A stretch of DNA of 64,000 nt, taken from positions 1 to 64,000 of the forward strand of contig NZ_JAFNIH010000003.1 in assembly GCF_019160155.1 (NCBI RefSeq). Direction: 5' to 3'. The DNA is from Pinisolibacter aquiterrae (GTDB lineage Bacteria > Pseudomonadota > Alphaproteobacteria > Rhizobiales > Ancalomicrobiaceae). The translations under genes and the position numbers were made by a program. Positions 44,781-54,938 of this stretch are shown piece after piece; within the stretch, counting starts at the first letter, position 1, and every line of letters begins with the position of its first letter. The notes beneath the pieces are model-generated. The model did not search any database, was not told the DNA's origin, and saw nothing but the letters and a program-made list of their open reading frames with translations.

Positions 44781-46100
44781 ATGACCCTCGACATCGCCAC
44801 GCGCGTCTACGACCACGGCTTCCGCATCGACCCGATCGTACGGACGCTGCTCGACACGGACTTCTACAAGTTCCTGATGGTGCAGTTGATCCGCCAGGTC
44901 GCGCCGAGCACACGCGCGACCTTCGGGCTGATCAACCGGACCCGGAGCGTCCGCCTCGCCGAGGTGATCGACGAACGCGAGCTGCGCGACCAGCTCGACC
45001 ACGCCCGCACGATCCGCTTCCAGAAGAACGAGTTGATCTGGCTCGCCGGCAACACGTTCTACGGCGTGCGCCAGATCTTCTCCGCCGATTTCCTCGATTG
45101 GCTGGAGCGGTTCCGCCTGCCGGACTACCGCCTCGAACGCACGGCCGACGGGCAATGGGAACTGACCTTCGAGGGGCTCTGGGCAGAGACCTCGATGTGG
45201 GAGATCCCGGCGCTCGCCATCGTCAACGAGCTGCGTGCCCGCGCCGCCATGAAGGGCATGAGCCGGTTCGAGCTCGACGTGCTCTATGCCCGCGCCAAGG
45301 CCAAGGTCTGGGCCAAGATCGAACGGATCCGGGCGCTCGAGGCGGAGGTCGGCACGGTGCCGATCGCCGAGTTCGGCACGAGGCGCCGGCACGGCTTCCT
45401 GTGGCAGCGCTGGTGCGTGGAGGCGCTGAAGGAGGGGCTCGGCGCGAGTTTCCTCGGAACCTCCAACGTCAAGCTGGCGATGGATTCGGCGCTGGAGGCG
45501 ATCGGCACCAACGCCCACGAGTTGCCGATGGTCTACGCGGCGCTGGCGAAGAGCGACGACGAGCTGCGCGCCGCGCCCTATCGGGTGCTGGAGGACTGGG
45601 CGCGCCTCTATCACGGCAATCTGCTGGTGATCCTGCCGGACACGTTCGGCACCACCGCCTTCCTGCGCGACGCGCCCGATTGGGCGGCCCAGTGGAAGGG
45701 CGTGCGTCCCGACAGCAAGGAGCCGATCGCCGCCGCCGACGAGATCATCGCCTGGTGGAAGGCGCGCGGCCACGATCCGCGCGACAAGCTGATCGTCCTC
45801 TCCGATGGGATGGACATCGATTCGATCGAGGCCTCGGCGCGCCACCTCGACGGCAAATGCCGCTTCTCGTTCGGCTGGGGCACGCACCTGACCAACGATT
45901 TCGCCGGCTGCGCCCCGGCCGGCAGCCATCCGAACCTCGAGGCGATCTCGCTCGTCTGCAAGGTGGTGGCGGCCGACGGGCGGCCGGCGGTCAAACTCTC
46001 CGACAATCCGGAGAAGGCGATGGGGCCGGCCGACGAGGTCGCCCGCTACACCCGCGTCTTCGGCACCCAGGGGTTCGCGCGGATGCCGGTCGAGGTGTGA
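44781..46100 (+). CDS. pncB: Nicotinate phosphoribosyltransferase
   Basis: 439 residues. It converts nicotinate and PRPP to nicotinate mononucleotide in NAD salvage. Typical segments: [15 protein letters not shown] near the start, [18 protein letters not shown] with the regulatory His slightly later in [17 protein letters not shown], and [10 protein letters not shown] with the PRPP region. Length agrees with the bacterial enzyme. It may be under the control of the NrtR-like regulator at 61484; no site was recognised. It converges on the chemoreceptor gene. Confidence 0.95.
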   Translation: MTLDIATRVYDHGFRIDPIVRTLLDTDFYKFLMVQLIRQVAPSTRATFGLINRTRSVRLAEVIDERELRDQLDHARTIRFQKNELIWLAGNTFYGVRQIFSADFLDWLERFRLPDYRLERTADGQWELTFEGLWAETSMWEIPALAIVNELRARAAMKGMSRFELDVLYARAKAKVWAKIERIRALEAEVGTVPIAEFGTRRRHGFLWQRWCVEALKEGLGASFLGTSNVKLAMDSALEAIGTNAHELPMVYAALAKSDDELRAAPYRVLEDWARLYHGNLLVILPDTFGTTAFLRDAPDWAAQWKGVRPDSKEPIAAADEIIAWWKARGHDPRDKLIVLSDGMDIDSIEASARHLDGKCRFSFGWGTHLTNDFAGCAPAGSHPNLEAISLVCKVVAADGRPAVKLSDNPEKAMGPADEVARYTRVFGTQGFARMPVEV

Positions 46101-46128
46101 TCCCGGCCGGCGCGCGCGAGAGAGGGGC

Positions 46129-48090
46129 TCACGCCCGCTTCAGGTCCTCGATGTAGCCGTGGATCTCTCGGTCGAGCGCCTCGCGGAAGCGGCCGAGTTC
46201 ATGCGCGGTGTCGATGACGCCGACGGCGGCGCGATCGGTGGCGGCGGCGTCGCCCTCGACCTCGCCGATCACGTCGGAGAGGGTTCGGGCGCCGGCGGCG
46301 GCACGCTGGATGTTGGAGGCGATCTCCTGGGTCGCGATCTCCTGATCGCCCATCACGGCCGCCATGTCGCGCGACAGCGAGGTGAGTTCGCGGATGGTGG
46401 TGCCGATCGAGCCGATCGCGGCGACGACGCGCTGGGTCTCGCCCTGGATGTGCGCGACCTGACCGGCGATCGCCTCGGTGGCGCGAGTGGTCTCGTTGGC
46501 GAGCGCCTTGACCTCGGCGGCGACGATGGCGAAGCCCTTGCCGGCCTCGCCGGCGCGCGCCGCCTCGATGGTGGCGTTGAGGGCGAGGAGATTGGTCTGG
46601 CCGGCGATCGAATTGATCAGGTCGACGACCTCGCCGATCTTGTCGCCGCTGACGGCGAGGGTGCGGACCGCCTCGTCGGTGCGGCCGGCCTCGTCGAGGG
46701 CGCGGCCGGCGATGGCGGCGGAATGATCGACCCGGCGCTGGATCTCCTGGACGGAGCTCGCCAGTTCCTCGGTGGCGGCGGCGACGGCGCCGACGGTGCC
46801 GGAGGTCTCCTCGGCATCGGCGACGGCGGCATGCGAGCGGCTGGTGGTGCGTTCGGAGACGGCGCGCAGGCCGTCGGCGGTCGCGGCCATGCGGTCGGCG
46901 GCCTCGGTCATCGCGCCGAGCACCGACTTGATCGAGCCCTCGAAGGCGCGGGTGCGTTCCTCGCGACGGCGGCCGCGCGTCGAACGGGCCTCCTCGTCGC
47001 GGCGGGCGGCGGTCTCCGCCTCCGCCTCGGCGCGCAGCGCCGCCTTGAGCGCATCGACGGCGCGGCCCATGGCGGCGATTTCGTCGATCTCGTCGGCGCG
47101 CGGGGTGACGACGTCGAGATCGCCGCCGGTGATGCGGCCGACCGCGTCGGTCAGCGCGACGATCGGCCCGCCGATCTCGCGGTTCAGCCACCAGATCATC
47201 ACGCCGCCGCCGAGCAGCAGCATCACGGCGAGCGCGGTGAAGACGGCGGCGGCATTGCCGCGGGTCGCCTCGAGGTCGGTCCGGTCGGTGCCGAGCACCA
47301 CCGTGCCGATCGGCTTGCCGGAATAGTCGAGCAGGGGCTGGTCGGCGAGCGACCAATTGCGGCCCTCGATCGAGAAGACGCCGAGACGGCCGGCGCCGCC
47401 GCCGAGATCCTTCAGCGTGGCGGTGTCGAGGGCGAATCCGTCGGGGAAATTCGTGGCGAGCAGCGTGCGGCCGGACTTGCCGGGCTCGGTCGCGTCGAGC
47501 AGCAACGCCACCTTGAGGCCGGTGCGGGCGCCGAAGTCGTGGACGAAGTCCTTGCCGAAGGCGAGGCCGAACTCGACCGTGCCGAGGGCGGTGGCGCCCT
47601 TCTTCACCGGCACCACGGCGCGAATGCCGATGCCCTGGACGCCGTTCTCGAGACCCATCACGTCCTTGGCGCCGGCATTGGCCTCGACCACCGTCTGACG
47701 GAAGGAGGACAGATCGTCGTCGAACTTGGCGGGCTTGTGGACGCGCAGGAACGACGTCGCCGGGGCGGTGTGATACTGGAACTGATCGAAACCGTCGGCC
47801 TTGACCGTGTCGAAGGCCGGCACCAACAAGTCGGAGAGGCGGCCACGATCGCGCGCGGCGAAGGCGTCGGTGAAGGCGGGAACGGCGGCGACGAAGCGCG
47901 CGAGGGAGCGGGCCCGCTGGCCCTGCGCGTTGACCTCGGCGGCGAACTGACGGGAGCCGTTGTCGAGCTGATGGGCGACGTTGTCCTCGATCAGATTGCC
48001 CACGAACCACAATCCCGCGGCGACGCAAGCCGCGGCCGCGATCACGACACCGGCGCCGATGCCGAGGGTCAGACGCTTCTTGAGATGCAT
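46129..48090 (-). CDS. Methyl-accepting chemotaxis protein with periplasmic Cache-type sensor
   Basis: 653 residues. Membrane segment 1 (about 9-31), a periplasmic sensor of about 235 residues with the dCache-like stretch TVEFGLAFGKDFVHDFG, membrane segment 2 (about 277-300), a HAMP domain (about 300-355) and the signalling hairpin whose tip reads NLLALNATIEAARAGEAGKGF. It should report a small-molecule signal to CheA/CheW. No CheR-binding pentapeptide is at the C-terminus. ATG 48090 fits the signal-anchor. No che genes are nearby, so this is an orphan receptor. Confidence 0.93.
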   Translation of the reverse strand: MHLKKRLTLGIGAGVVIAAAACVAAGLWFVGNLIEDNVAHQLDNGSRQFAAEVNAQGQRARSLARFVAAVPAFTDAFAARDRGRLSDLLVPAFDTVKADGFDQFQYHTAPATSFLRVHKPAKFDDDLSSFRQTVVEANAGAKDVMGLENGVQGIGIRAVVPVKKGATALGTVEFGLAFGKDFVHDFGARTGLKVALLLDATEPGKSGRTLLATNFPDGFALDTATLKDLGGGAGRLGVFSIEGRNWSLADQPLLDYSGKPIGTVVLGTDRTDLEATRGNAAAVFTALAVMLLLGGGVMIWWLNREIGGPIVALTDAVGRITGGDLDVVTPRADEIDEIAAMGRAVDALKAALRAEAEAETAARRDEEARSTRGRRREERTRAFEGSIKSVLGAMTEAADRMAATADGLRAVSERTTSRSHAAVADAEETSGTVGAVAAATEELASSVQEIQRRVDHSAAIAGRALDEAGRTDEAVRTLAVSGDKIGEVVDLINSIAGQTNLLALNATIEAARAGEAGKGFAIVAAEVKALANETTRATEAIAGQVAHIQGETQRVVAAIGSIGTTIRELTSLSRDMAAVMGDQEIATQEIASNIQRAAAGARTLSDVIGEVEGDAAATDRAAVGVIDTAHELGRFREALDREIHGYIEDLKRA

Positions 48091-48236
48091 GAGGATGGCG
48101 CTCCATTCCGGTCGACTGCGACCGATTGGAACGCCGGCGTCGTTAACGAAGGGTTGTGGATCTCGACCAAAACATCGAGGCTTCGAAAATCTTTCTTCAA
48201 TGACGTTGCGTAATGGACAATTTTTCCGAGGATGAG

Positions 48237-48728
48237 ATGACGCCTTCCCCTACGGTTTACGTCGATGCGGATGCCTGTCCGGTCAAGGACGAGGTCTATC
48301 GGGTGGCCGGGCGGTTGCATCTGAGGGTGTTCGTCGTCGCCAATTCCTGGATCCGCGTGCCCGACGATCCGCTGATCGAGCGGGTGATCGTGGCGCAGGG
48401 CGCGAATGTGGCGGACGACTGGATCGCGGAGCGGGCCGGGCCGGGATCGGTGGTGATCACCGCCGACGTGCCGCTCGCCGATCGCTGCGTCAAGACGGGC
48501 GCGCGGGTACTGACCCCGAAGGGGCGCGTCTTCGACGCCGCCTCGATCGGCATGGCGCTGGCGACGCGCGATCTGATGGAGGATCTGCGCTCGGCCGGGG
48601 CGGTCACCGGGGGGCCGCGCCCGTTCGGGCCGCGCGACCGGCAGGTGTTCCTGCAGGCGCTCGACCGCGAGGTGCGGCGCGCCGCCCACGATCTGGCGAA
48701 GCGGCCGCCGCCCGCCCCGGTCGCGTGA
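48237..48728 (+). CDS. UPF0178/YaiI-YqxD family protein (DUF188)
   Basis: 163 residues. The PIN-like fold of the family is shown by VYVDADACPVKDEV at the N-terminus and by ITADVPLADRC, LTPKGRVFDAASIG. Asp residues of the first motif could bind metal, so a nuclease role is often guessed, but none is proven. ATG 48237 has CGAGGA four bases ahead; ATG 48213 has no site. It is divergent from the chemoreceptor gene and converges on the DsbA-like gene. Confidence 0.9.
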   Translation: MTPSPTVYVDADACPVKDEVYRVAGRLHLRVFVVANSWIRVPDDPLIERVIVAQGANVADDWIAERAGPGSVVITADVPLADRCVKTGARVLTPKGRVFDAASIGMALATRDLMEDLRSAGAVTGGPRPFGPRDRQVFLQALDREVRRAAHDLAKRPPPAPVA

Positions 48729-48734
48729 AGCGGG

Positions 48735-49442
48735 TCAGGCGGCGCCCTGCGACCCCACCACCTGCATCACGATGGTCTCGACGTTCTCGAACAGGACCCG
48801 GCTCTCGATCATCTCGACGCCGGTCTCGGTGACGCGCAGCAGGGCCGGAACGCCGCGCGCGCCGACGTGCTCCATCAGCCGCCGCGCCAGATCGGCGCGC
48901 TGATTGAGCGCGTCGATCACCGCCTCGTCCTCGTTCAGGAAGGCGGAGACGTCGTCCTCGCCGATGCCGATCTCGCGCAGCACGGCGGCGCAGACCGCCT
49001 CGTCGGTGATGTCGCGTCCCTCGACCCAGCGCGCCGCCTGGAGCGCGTGGAGGGCCCGCAGGGCCTCGCCCGGCGCGCGCGACTGGACCGTGGCGAAGGC
49101 GAGCGTCGCCGGCCCGCTGTCGAAGGTGGAGTCGAGATCGCCCAGCACCTTCTCGCGATAGGCGTCGGAGAAGGTCTGGCCGGTCAGATCACGGATCCGG
49201 CAGTCGTTCTTCCAGGCATAGGCGGCGAAGTCGGGCGTCATCGGCCGGCCGCCGATGAAGAGGCCGGAGGCGAGCAGCTCCAACGGCACCGCGCCGCTCT
49301 CGGCGAGGCGGGTGAGCGCCGGGGCGGCGCCCCAGCACCAACCGCACAGGGGGTCGACGATGGCGATCACCGTCCCGGGGACGAGGACCTGGACGTTCTC
49401 GTCGGTCTCGGCGTCGAGGTCGGGGGTCGTCTCCTCGCTCAT
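48735..49442 (-). CDS. DsbA-family thioredoxin-fold protein
   Basis: 235 residues without a signal peptide, so probably cytoplasmic. The CxxC-type site reads PLCGWCWGAAPAL near residue 33, and a helical insertion follows, as in FrnE/2-hydroxychromene isomerase-like proteins. It may reduce or isomerise disulfides or act as a GSH-dependent enzyme; the reaction is unknown. Its ATG shares one base with the ribB stop (TGATG), so it is translationally coupled to riboflavin synthesis. Confidence 0.8.
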   Translation of the reverse strand: MSEETTPDLDAETDENVQVLVPGTVIAIVDPLCGWCWGAAPALTRLAESGAVPLELLASGLFIGGRPMTPDFAAYAWKNDCRIRDLTGQTFSDAYREKVLGDLDSTFDSGPATLAFATVQSRAPGEALRALHALQAARWVEGRDITDEAVCAAVLREIGIGEDDVSAFLNEDEAVIDALNQRADLARRLMEHVGARGVPALLRVTETGVEMIESRVLFENVETIVMQVVGSQGAA

Positions 49443-50785
49443 CAGCAGCGCTCCAGCGTCTCGGTGCCCTCGATGGCGATGCCGAAGCCCTCGAGGCCGA
49501 CGTAGCGGCGTTCCTTGGAGGAGATCAGGCGGATCGAGGAGACGCCGAGATCCTTGAGGATCTGAGCGCCGAGGCCGATCTCACGCCAATTCTCCGCGCG
49601 CGTCGAGGCGGAGACGTGGGCCTCGTGCTCGGCGGCGGCGAGCGGGTCGGCGCCCTTCTCGGCCTCGCGGGTCGGTTTGGCGACACCGACGGAGCCCTCG
49701 CGCAGATAGACGATGACGCCCCGGCCCTCCTTGGCCATGCGCTCGGTCAGGCGGTCGAGCGACTGGGTCTTGCCGAAGACGTCGTCGACGACCGACTCGA
49801 GATGGAGCCGCACCGGCACCGAACGGCCGTCGCGGATGTCGCCGAAGACGATCGCCAGATGATGCATCGGGTCGAAGGGGGTCGAATAGGAGATGGCGCG
49901 GGCGCGGCCGGCCGGGGTCTCCACGTCGAACTCGTCGACCCGGTCGACCAGCTTCTCGTTCCTCTGGCGATAGGCGATGAGGTCGGCGACCGAGACGATC
50001 TCGAGGCCGTGGTCCTCGGCGAACTTGGCGACGTCGGGGCCGCGCTTCACCGTGCCGTCGTCGTTGACGAGCTCGCAGATGACGCCGACCGGCGGCAGCT
50101 TGGCGAGGCGGCAGAGGTCGACGGCGGCCTCGGTGTGGCCGGAGCGCATGAGGACGCCGCCGTCCTTGGCGATCAGCGGGAAGACGTGGCCGGGGCGGAC
50201 GAAGTCGCCCGGGCCGACGTTGGGATTGGCGAGCGCGCGGGCGGTGTTGCAGCGCTCCTCGGCCGAGATGCCGGTGGTCAGACCGTGGCGATAGTCGATG
50301 GTCACCGTGAAGGCGGTGCCGAGCGGGGCGTCGTTGGCGGCGATCATCGGCTCCAGGTGGAGCTTGCGGGCGAGATCGCGCGGGATCGGCGTGCAGACGA
50401 TGCCGGAGGTGTGACGGACGATGAAGGCGAGCTTCTCGGGGGTGGCGTGGACGGCGGCGACGATCAGGTCGCCCTCGTTCTCGCGATCGTCGTCGTCGGT
50501 GACCACGACGATCTCGCCGCGTTCGAAGGCGCGCAGCGCGGCTGCGACACGGGACTGGTTCATCATCGTCTCCTCATGGGCCTTGGAGCGCGGGGCGAGG
50601 CCGAGAAAATCGTCGGGGGTGACCGCGCCGCGGGTGGCGGCGGCGATCTTCTCGGCGGTCTCGCGCGAGACCCACACCGAGGGATCGTTGCACAACGCCG
50701 TGATCGCCGCCGGCGACAGGCCGACGCGGCGCGCGAAGGCGCTGCGGGTCTCTTTCGATCGGGCGAGCCATTGGTCGAGGCGCAT
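49442..50785 (-). CDS. ribB: 3,4-dihydroxy-2-butanone-4-phosphate synthase with N-terminal HTH and degenerate RibA domain
   Basis: 447 residues. Residues 1-65 form a Cro/YdaS-like helix-turn-helix (SAFARRVGLSPAAITALC, then VSRETAEKIAAAT and VTPDDF). RibB follows (about 75-280) with DDDDRENEGD and RSGHTEAAVDL, making L-3,4-dihydroxy-2-butanone 4-phosphate from ribulose 5-phosphate for riboflavin. The C-terminal third is like GTP cyclohydrolase II, but the three zinc Cys are missing (HLESVVDDVFGKTQ). GAGGAG lies six bases ahead of an internal in-frame ATG at 50563, which would yield free RibB of 373 residues. The far start 50785 has no good ribosome site; ATG 50830 is also possible. Confidence 0.85.
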   Translation of the reverse strand: MRLDQWLARSKETRSAFARRVGLSPAAITALCNDPSVWVSRETAEKIAAATRGAVTPDDFLGLAPRSKAHEETMMNQSRVAAALRAFERGEIVVVTDDDDRENEGDLIVAAVHATPEKLAFIVRHTSGIVCTPIPRDLARKLHLEPMIAANDAPLGTAFTVTIDYRHGLTTGISAEERCNTARALANPNVGPGDFVRPGHVFPLIAKDGGVLMRSGHTEAAVDLCRLAKLPPVGVICELVNDDGTVKRGPDVAKFAEDHGLEIVSVADLIAYRQRNEKLVDRVDEFDVETPAGRARAISYSTPFDPMHHLAIVFGDIRDGRSVPVRLHLESVVDDVFGKTQSLDRLTERMAKEGRGVIVYLREGSVGVAKPTREAEKGADPLAAAEHEAHVSASTRAENWREIGLGAQILKDLGVSSIRLISSKERRYVGLEGFGIAIEGTETLERC

Positions 50786-50819
50786 GAGCACTGAATAGCG
50801 CGAGAGGCTTTCAGTGGCA

Positions 50820-50843
50820 ATGAAAAGCATGCGGCGCTTTCAT
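50820..50843. promoter_or_regulatory. Inverted repeat ahead of ribB
   Basis: Imperfect palindrome on the minus strand, ATGAAAGC-7 bp-GCTTTTCAT, differing by one A between arms, 35-58 bp before the start at 50785. It could be the operator of the helix-turn-helix fused to RibB, but this is inference. No FMN riboswitch is recognisable between aroC and ribB. Confidence 0.35.
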
Positions 50844-50958
50844 GCACGCAGCGTTCGACGGGCGCGCGTCACGCGACGGGAGGCGCGATCGAGCCCATCG
50901 ATCGCCCGTCGACGCATCGGACGGAGGCGGCGATGCCCACCTCAGACGATGCGCGCGG

Positions 50959-52062
<1,104 letters not shown>

Positions 52063-52125
52063 GGCGCGGGATCCCCTGAACGAGATCTTCGTCTAGGGGA
52101 TCGCTCGGTGCCGGTCAAATCGACG

Positions 52126-52947
52126 TCAGACCAGCGTCTTCTTGAGGAAGCGCAGGGTGCGGTCCCAGGCGAGCGCGGCATCCTCGGCGTCGTAGCGGGC
52201 GCCGGTCGGATTGGCGAAGGCGTGATCGGCGTCGTACCAGTAGACGGTCAGGCGATCGGCGAGGCCGGCCTCCTTCATCGCCAGCTCGAAACCGCCGACC
52301 ATGGCCGCGTCGATCGACTGGTCCTGGGTGGCGAAATGGCCGAGCACCGGGCCCTTCAGCCCCTTCACCTGATCGGCGGTCTTCTTGACGTTGCCGTAGT
52401 AGATCACGGTGGCGTCGACCGGGGTGGCGATCGAGGTGTTGAGCGACCAGCCGCCGCCGAAGCACCAGCCGCAGGTCGCGACCTTGCCGTTGCCGCGCGC
52501 GTGCGCCCGGGCGAAGGCGACCGCCGCCATCATCTGGCGGGTGGCGAGGCGCGCGTCGAGGCCGCCCATCAGCGCCTTGGCCTCGGTCGCGTCCTTGGCG
52601 ACCTTGCCGTAGAGATCGACCGCGATCACCAGATAGCCCTGGTTGGCGAATTCGGCGGCGACCGCCTTGATCTGATCGTTGAGGCCCCACCATTCGTGGA
52701 TGAGCACCAGCGCGGGCGCCTTGTCGGCCTTGGGATAGGCGATCGCGGCGGAGAGATCGTGGCTGCCCTCGACCGGGATCGGCACCATCTCCACCGACGC
52801 GGCGGCGACCTCGGCGAGCGCCGGATCGGCCAGGACGGCGGCGATGGGCAGACCCGCCAGCCCCATCAGAAAGGCCCGGCGATCGGCCTGCGGGACCACC
52901 AGCGGCGGCATGTGGGCGTGACTTCCGCATCCCTCGAGCGTGCACAT
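52126..52947 (-). CDS. Dienelactone hydrolase-family protein, probably Tat-exported
   Basis: 273 residues. A twin-arginine-like signal (DRRAFLMGLAGLPIAAVLA, about 22-42) follows a 20-residue head. The alpha/beta hydrolase has the Glu in HEWWGLND, the nucleophile Cys in CGWCFGGGW, an Asp in ATQDQSID and the His in DADHAFAN, so the Cys-Asp-His triad is complete. It would cleave lactones or esters in the periplasm. ATG 52947 gives the head MCTLEGCGSHAH with two Cys and two His. It is 63 bp upstream of aroC on the same strand. Confidence 0.88.
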   Translation of the reverse strand: MCTLEGCGSHAHMPPLVVPQADRRAFLMGLAGLPIAAVLADPALAEVAAASVEMVPIPVEGSHDLSAAIAYPKADKAPALVLIHEWWGLNDQIKAVAAEFANQGYLVIAVDLYGKVAKDATEAKALMGGLDARLATRQMMAAVAFARAHARGNGKVATCGWCFGGGWSLNTSIATPVDATVIYYGNVKKTADQVKGLKGPVLGHFATQDQSIDAAMVGGFELAMKEAGLADRLTVYWYDADHAFANPTGARYDAEDAALAWDRTLRFLKKTLV

Positions 52948-53040
52948 GATCTCGACATCCCCATCCGGCGCGGCCCTCGTCGCGGGGCCCTCACGCAAAG
53001 ATCCCGCCGCGAAGAGACGACGGGACCATCCAGAGTCAGA

Positions 53041-53634
53041 TCATAACCACGATCCGTGACGGTCCCGCCACACGAAAATGCGATCCTGGGGCACGAGAAG
53101 ATGCGCGAGGTTCGGATCGTCGAGACCTTCGATGACCGCGCGCAGCGCGCGGAACACGCCACCGTGCGAAACCACGACCATGTCGCCGGAGGTTCGGGCG
53201 AGCCACGCCCGCAGGCGTTCGGCCATCTGCTCGTAGCTCTCGCCCTCCGGCGGCAGGAAATGCCACTTGTCGCGCAGGATCTCGGCATGGTGAGCCGGGT
53301 TCGTCTCGGCGATGTCCTCGTAGGTCTTGCCTTCGTAGACGCCGAAGGAGACCTCGCGCAGATCGGGGACGACGACATAGGCCTCGGGGTCGAGGCCGAT
53401 CCCGGCGCGGACGCGTTCCATGGTTTCACGGGTGCGGCCGAGCGGGCTCGAGAACCAATGGAGGCGGGCCGGATCGATCCCCTCGGCCGCGAGATGGGCG
53501 GCGAGCGCGCGGCCGTTGCCGTCGGCCTGGGCCTGGCCGATCGGGTTCAGAGGAATGTCCTGCATGCCCTGGAGGCGACCGGCGACGTTCCAGTCGGTCT
53601 GGCCGTGGCGGATGTGATAGATCGTTCGCGTCAC
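53041..53634 (-). CDS. Histidine phosphatase (phosphoglycerate mutase-like) family protein
   Basis: 197 residues. The catalytic RHG motif is IRHGQTDWN near residue 8-16, with the second His in VVSHGGVFRA and the acid in LREVSFGVYEGK. It would remove phosphate from a small metabolite or protein. GTG 53634 has GAGG about ten bases ahead and places the RHG motif near the start, as in the family; an ATG at 53727 would add 31 improbable residues. In rhizobia it stands between fabI and aroC, as here. Confidence 0.9.
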   Translation of the reverse strand: MTRTIYHIRHGQTDWNVAGRLQGMQDIPLNPIGQAQADGNGRALAAHLAAEGIDPARLHWFSSPLGRTRETMERVRAGIGLDPEAYVVVPDLREVSFGVYEGKTYEDIAETNPAHHAEILRDKWHFLPPEGESYEQMAERLRAWLARTSGDMVVVSHGGVFRALRAVIEGLDDPNLAHLLVPQDRIFVWRDRHGSWL

Positions 53635-53784
53635 GGATCGGGGCCTCGTCTCGCTCTTGCGAGGTGGTCTTAGCGCGGAAGCATGACGGTCACAACGTCG
53701 GAAGGCGGGGTCGCGAACCGTCTTCACCGGCGGGATCGGCGCGCGGGCCCGAACGCCACTTCGGTCGCAACCTCTTCACGATAT

Positions 53785-53874
53785 CGTCACGACCGGGCTC
53801 GCCCCGGTCGTCCCCGAGGCGTCATTCCCGAGGGCACGGCCGCATGGATCCCCGGGTCGAGCCCGGGGATGACG
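53785..53874 (-). repeat. Intergenic two-hairpin element, copy B
   Basis: 90-bp element within the 358-bp gap 53635-53992. Hairpins: CGACCGGG-CTCGC-CCCGGTCG (53789-53809) and ATCCCCGGG-TCGAG-CCCGGGGAT (53848-53870) preceded by GCATGG. Read on the minus strand it has the same order, spacing and CCATG junction as the element at 41911-41998. The remaining parts of the gap, 53635-53784 and 53875-53925, show no gene or other structure. Confidence 0.85.
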
Positions 53875-53930
53875 GCGGGGAGAGCCGGTCGGGGACGCGC
53901 CCTCGAAGACGGACGTCGCCTCGTGGAACG

Positions 53931-53960
53931 AAAGAGGCGCCCACGGTCTCCCGGGGCGCC
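53931..53960 (-). terminator. Probable terminator after fabI
   Basis: On the minus strand GGCGCCC and GGGCGCC form a 7-bp stem around an 11-base loop, then TCTTTCGTT. It lies about 33 bp after the fabI stop. The T-run is interrupted, so efficiency is uncertain. Confidence 0.6.
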
Positions 53961-53992
53961 CTCTCCACTTCGTCCGTATCGACGGAAATCGA

Positions 53993-54811
53993 TCACTCCT
54001 TGACCACCGAAATGTCCGGGGCGTCGACCGCCTTCATGCCGACGACGTGGTAGCCACTGTCGACGTGGAGGATCTCGCCGGTGACGCCGCGCGACAGGTC
54101 GGAGAGGAGGTAGAGGCCGCTGTCGCCGACCTCCTCGATGGTCACGGTGCGCTTCAGGGGGGCGTTGTATTCGTTCCAGCGCAGGATGTAGCGGAAGTCG
54201 CCGATGCCGGAGGCGGCCAGCGTCTTGATCGGGCCGGCGGAAATCGCGTTGACGCGGATGTTCTTGCCGCCCAGATCGACCGCAAGATACTGCACCGACG
54301 CCTCGAGCGCGGCCTTGGCGACGCCCATGACGTTGTAGTTCGGCATGACCTTCTCGGCGCCGTAATAGGTCAGCGTCAGGATCGAGCCGCCGTTCGGCAT
54401 CAGCTTCTCGGCGCGCTGGGCGATCGCCGCGAGGCTGTAGACCGAGATGTTCATGGTCTTCTCGAAATTGTCCGGCGTCGTGTCGACGTAGCGGCCGGTC
54501 AACTGGTCCTTGTCGGAGAAGGCGATGGCGTGGACCACGAAGTCGATGGTGCCCCAGGCGCGCTCGATCTCGGCGAAGACCGCGTCGATGGTGGCCGCGT
54601 CGGTGACGTCGCAATGGCCGGCGACGATACCGCCGAGCTCGGCGGCGAGCGGCTCGACGCGCTTCTTCAACGCGTCGCCCTGATAGGTCAGCGCCACCTC
54701 CGCGCCCGCCTCGCGCGCCGCCTTGGCGATGCCCCAGGCGATCGAGCGGTTGTTGGCAACGCCCATCACGAGGCCACGCTTGCCTGCCATCAGGCCCTTG
54801 GTGTCGGCCAT
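53993..54811 (-). CDS. fabI: Enoyl-[acyl-carrier-protein] reductase (NADH), FabI
   Basis: 272 residues. It reduces enoyl-ACP in the last step of each fatty-acid elongation cycle. The family N-terminus is GLMAGKRGLVMGVANNRSIAWG here split by the start, and the catalytic Tyr/Lys pattern is LTYYGAEKVMPNYNVMGVAK cut at its end, in the atypical SDR arrangement of FabI. VNAISAGPIKTLA follows. ATG 54811 has GGACGAG ahead. Its neighbour order to the phosphatase and aroC is typical of rhizobia. Confidence 0.96.
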   Translation of the reverse strand: MADTKGLMAGKRGLVMGVANNRSIAWGIAKAAREAGAEVALTYQGDALKKRVEPLAAELGGIVAGHCDVTDAATIDAVFAEIERAWGTIDFVVHAIAFSDKDQLTGRYVDTTPDNFEKTMNISVYSLAAIAQRAEKLMPNGGSILTLTYYGAEKVMPNYNVMGVAKAALEASVQYLAVDLGGKNIRVNAISAGPIKTLAASGIGDFRYILRWNEYNAPLKRTVTIEEVGDSGLYLLSDLSRGVTGEILHVDSGYHVVGMKAVDAPDISVVKE

Positions 54812-54938
54812 GGATCTCGTCCTTCGACTTCTCGTTACGATTTCGCGGGTTCTATGACACGGGAGCCCATGGGGCCGCAAGCGGCGCCATGGGCCCGCCC
54901 ACCCCGCGACGGCGCCCCGCGAGGACGCCGGAAACCGT

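Noticed and set aside
46129-48090. Large open frame on the opposite strand of the chemoreceptor
   Set aside because: It is a codon-bias shadow; the receptor has all expected domains and a membrane topology.
50831-50958. FMN riboswitch upstream of ribB
   Set aside because: The conserved RFN boxes are not recognisable and the space between aroC and ribB is short.
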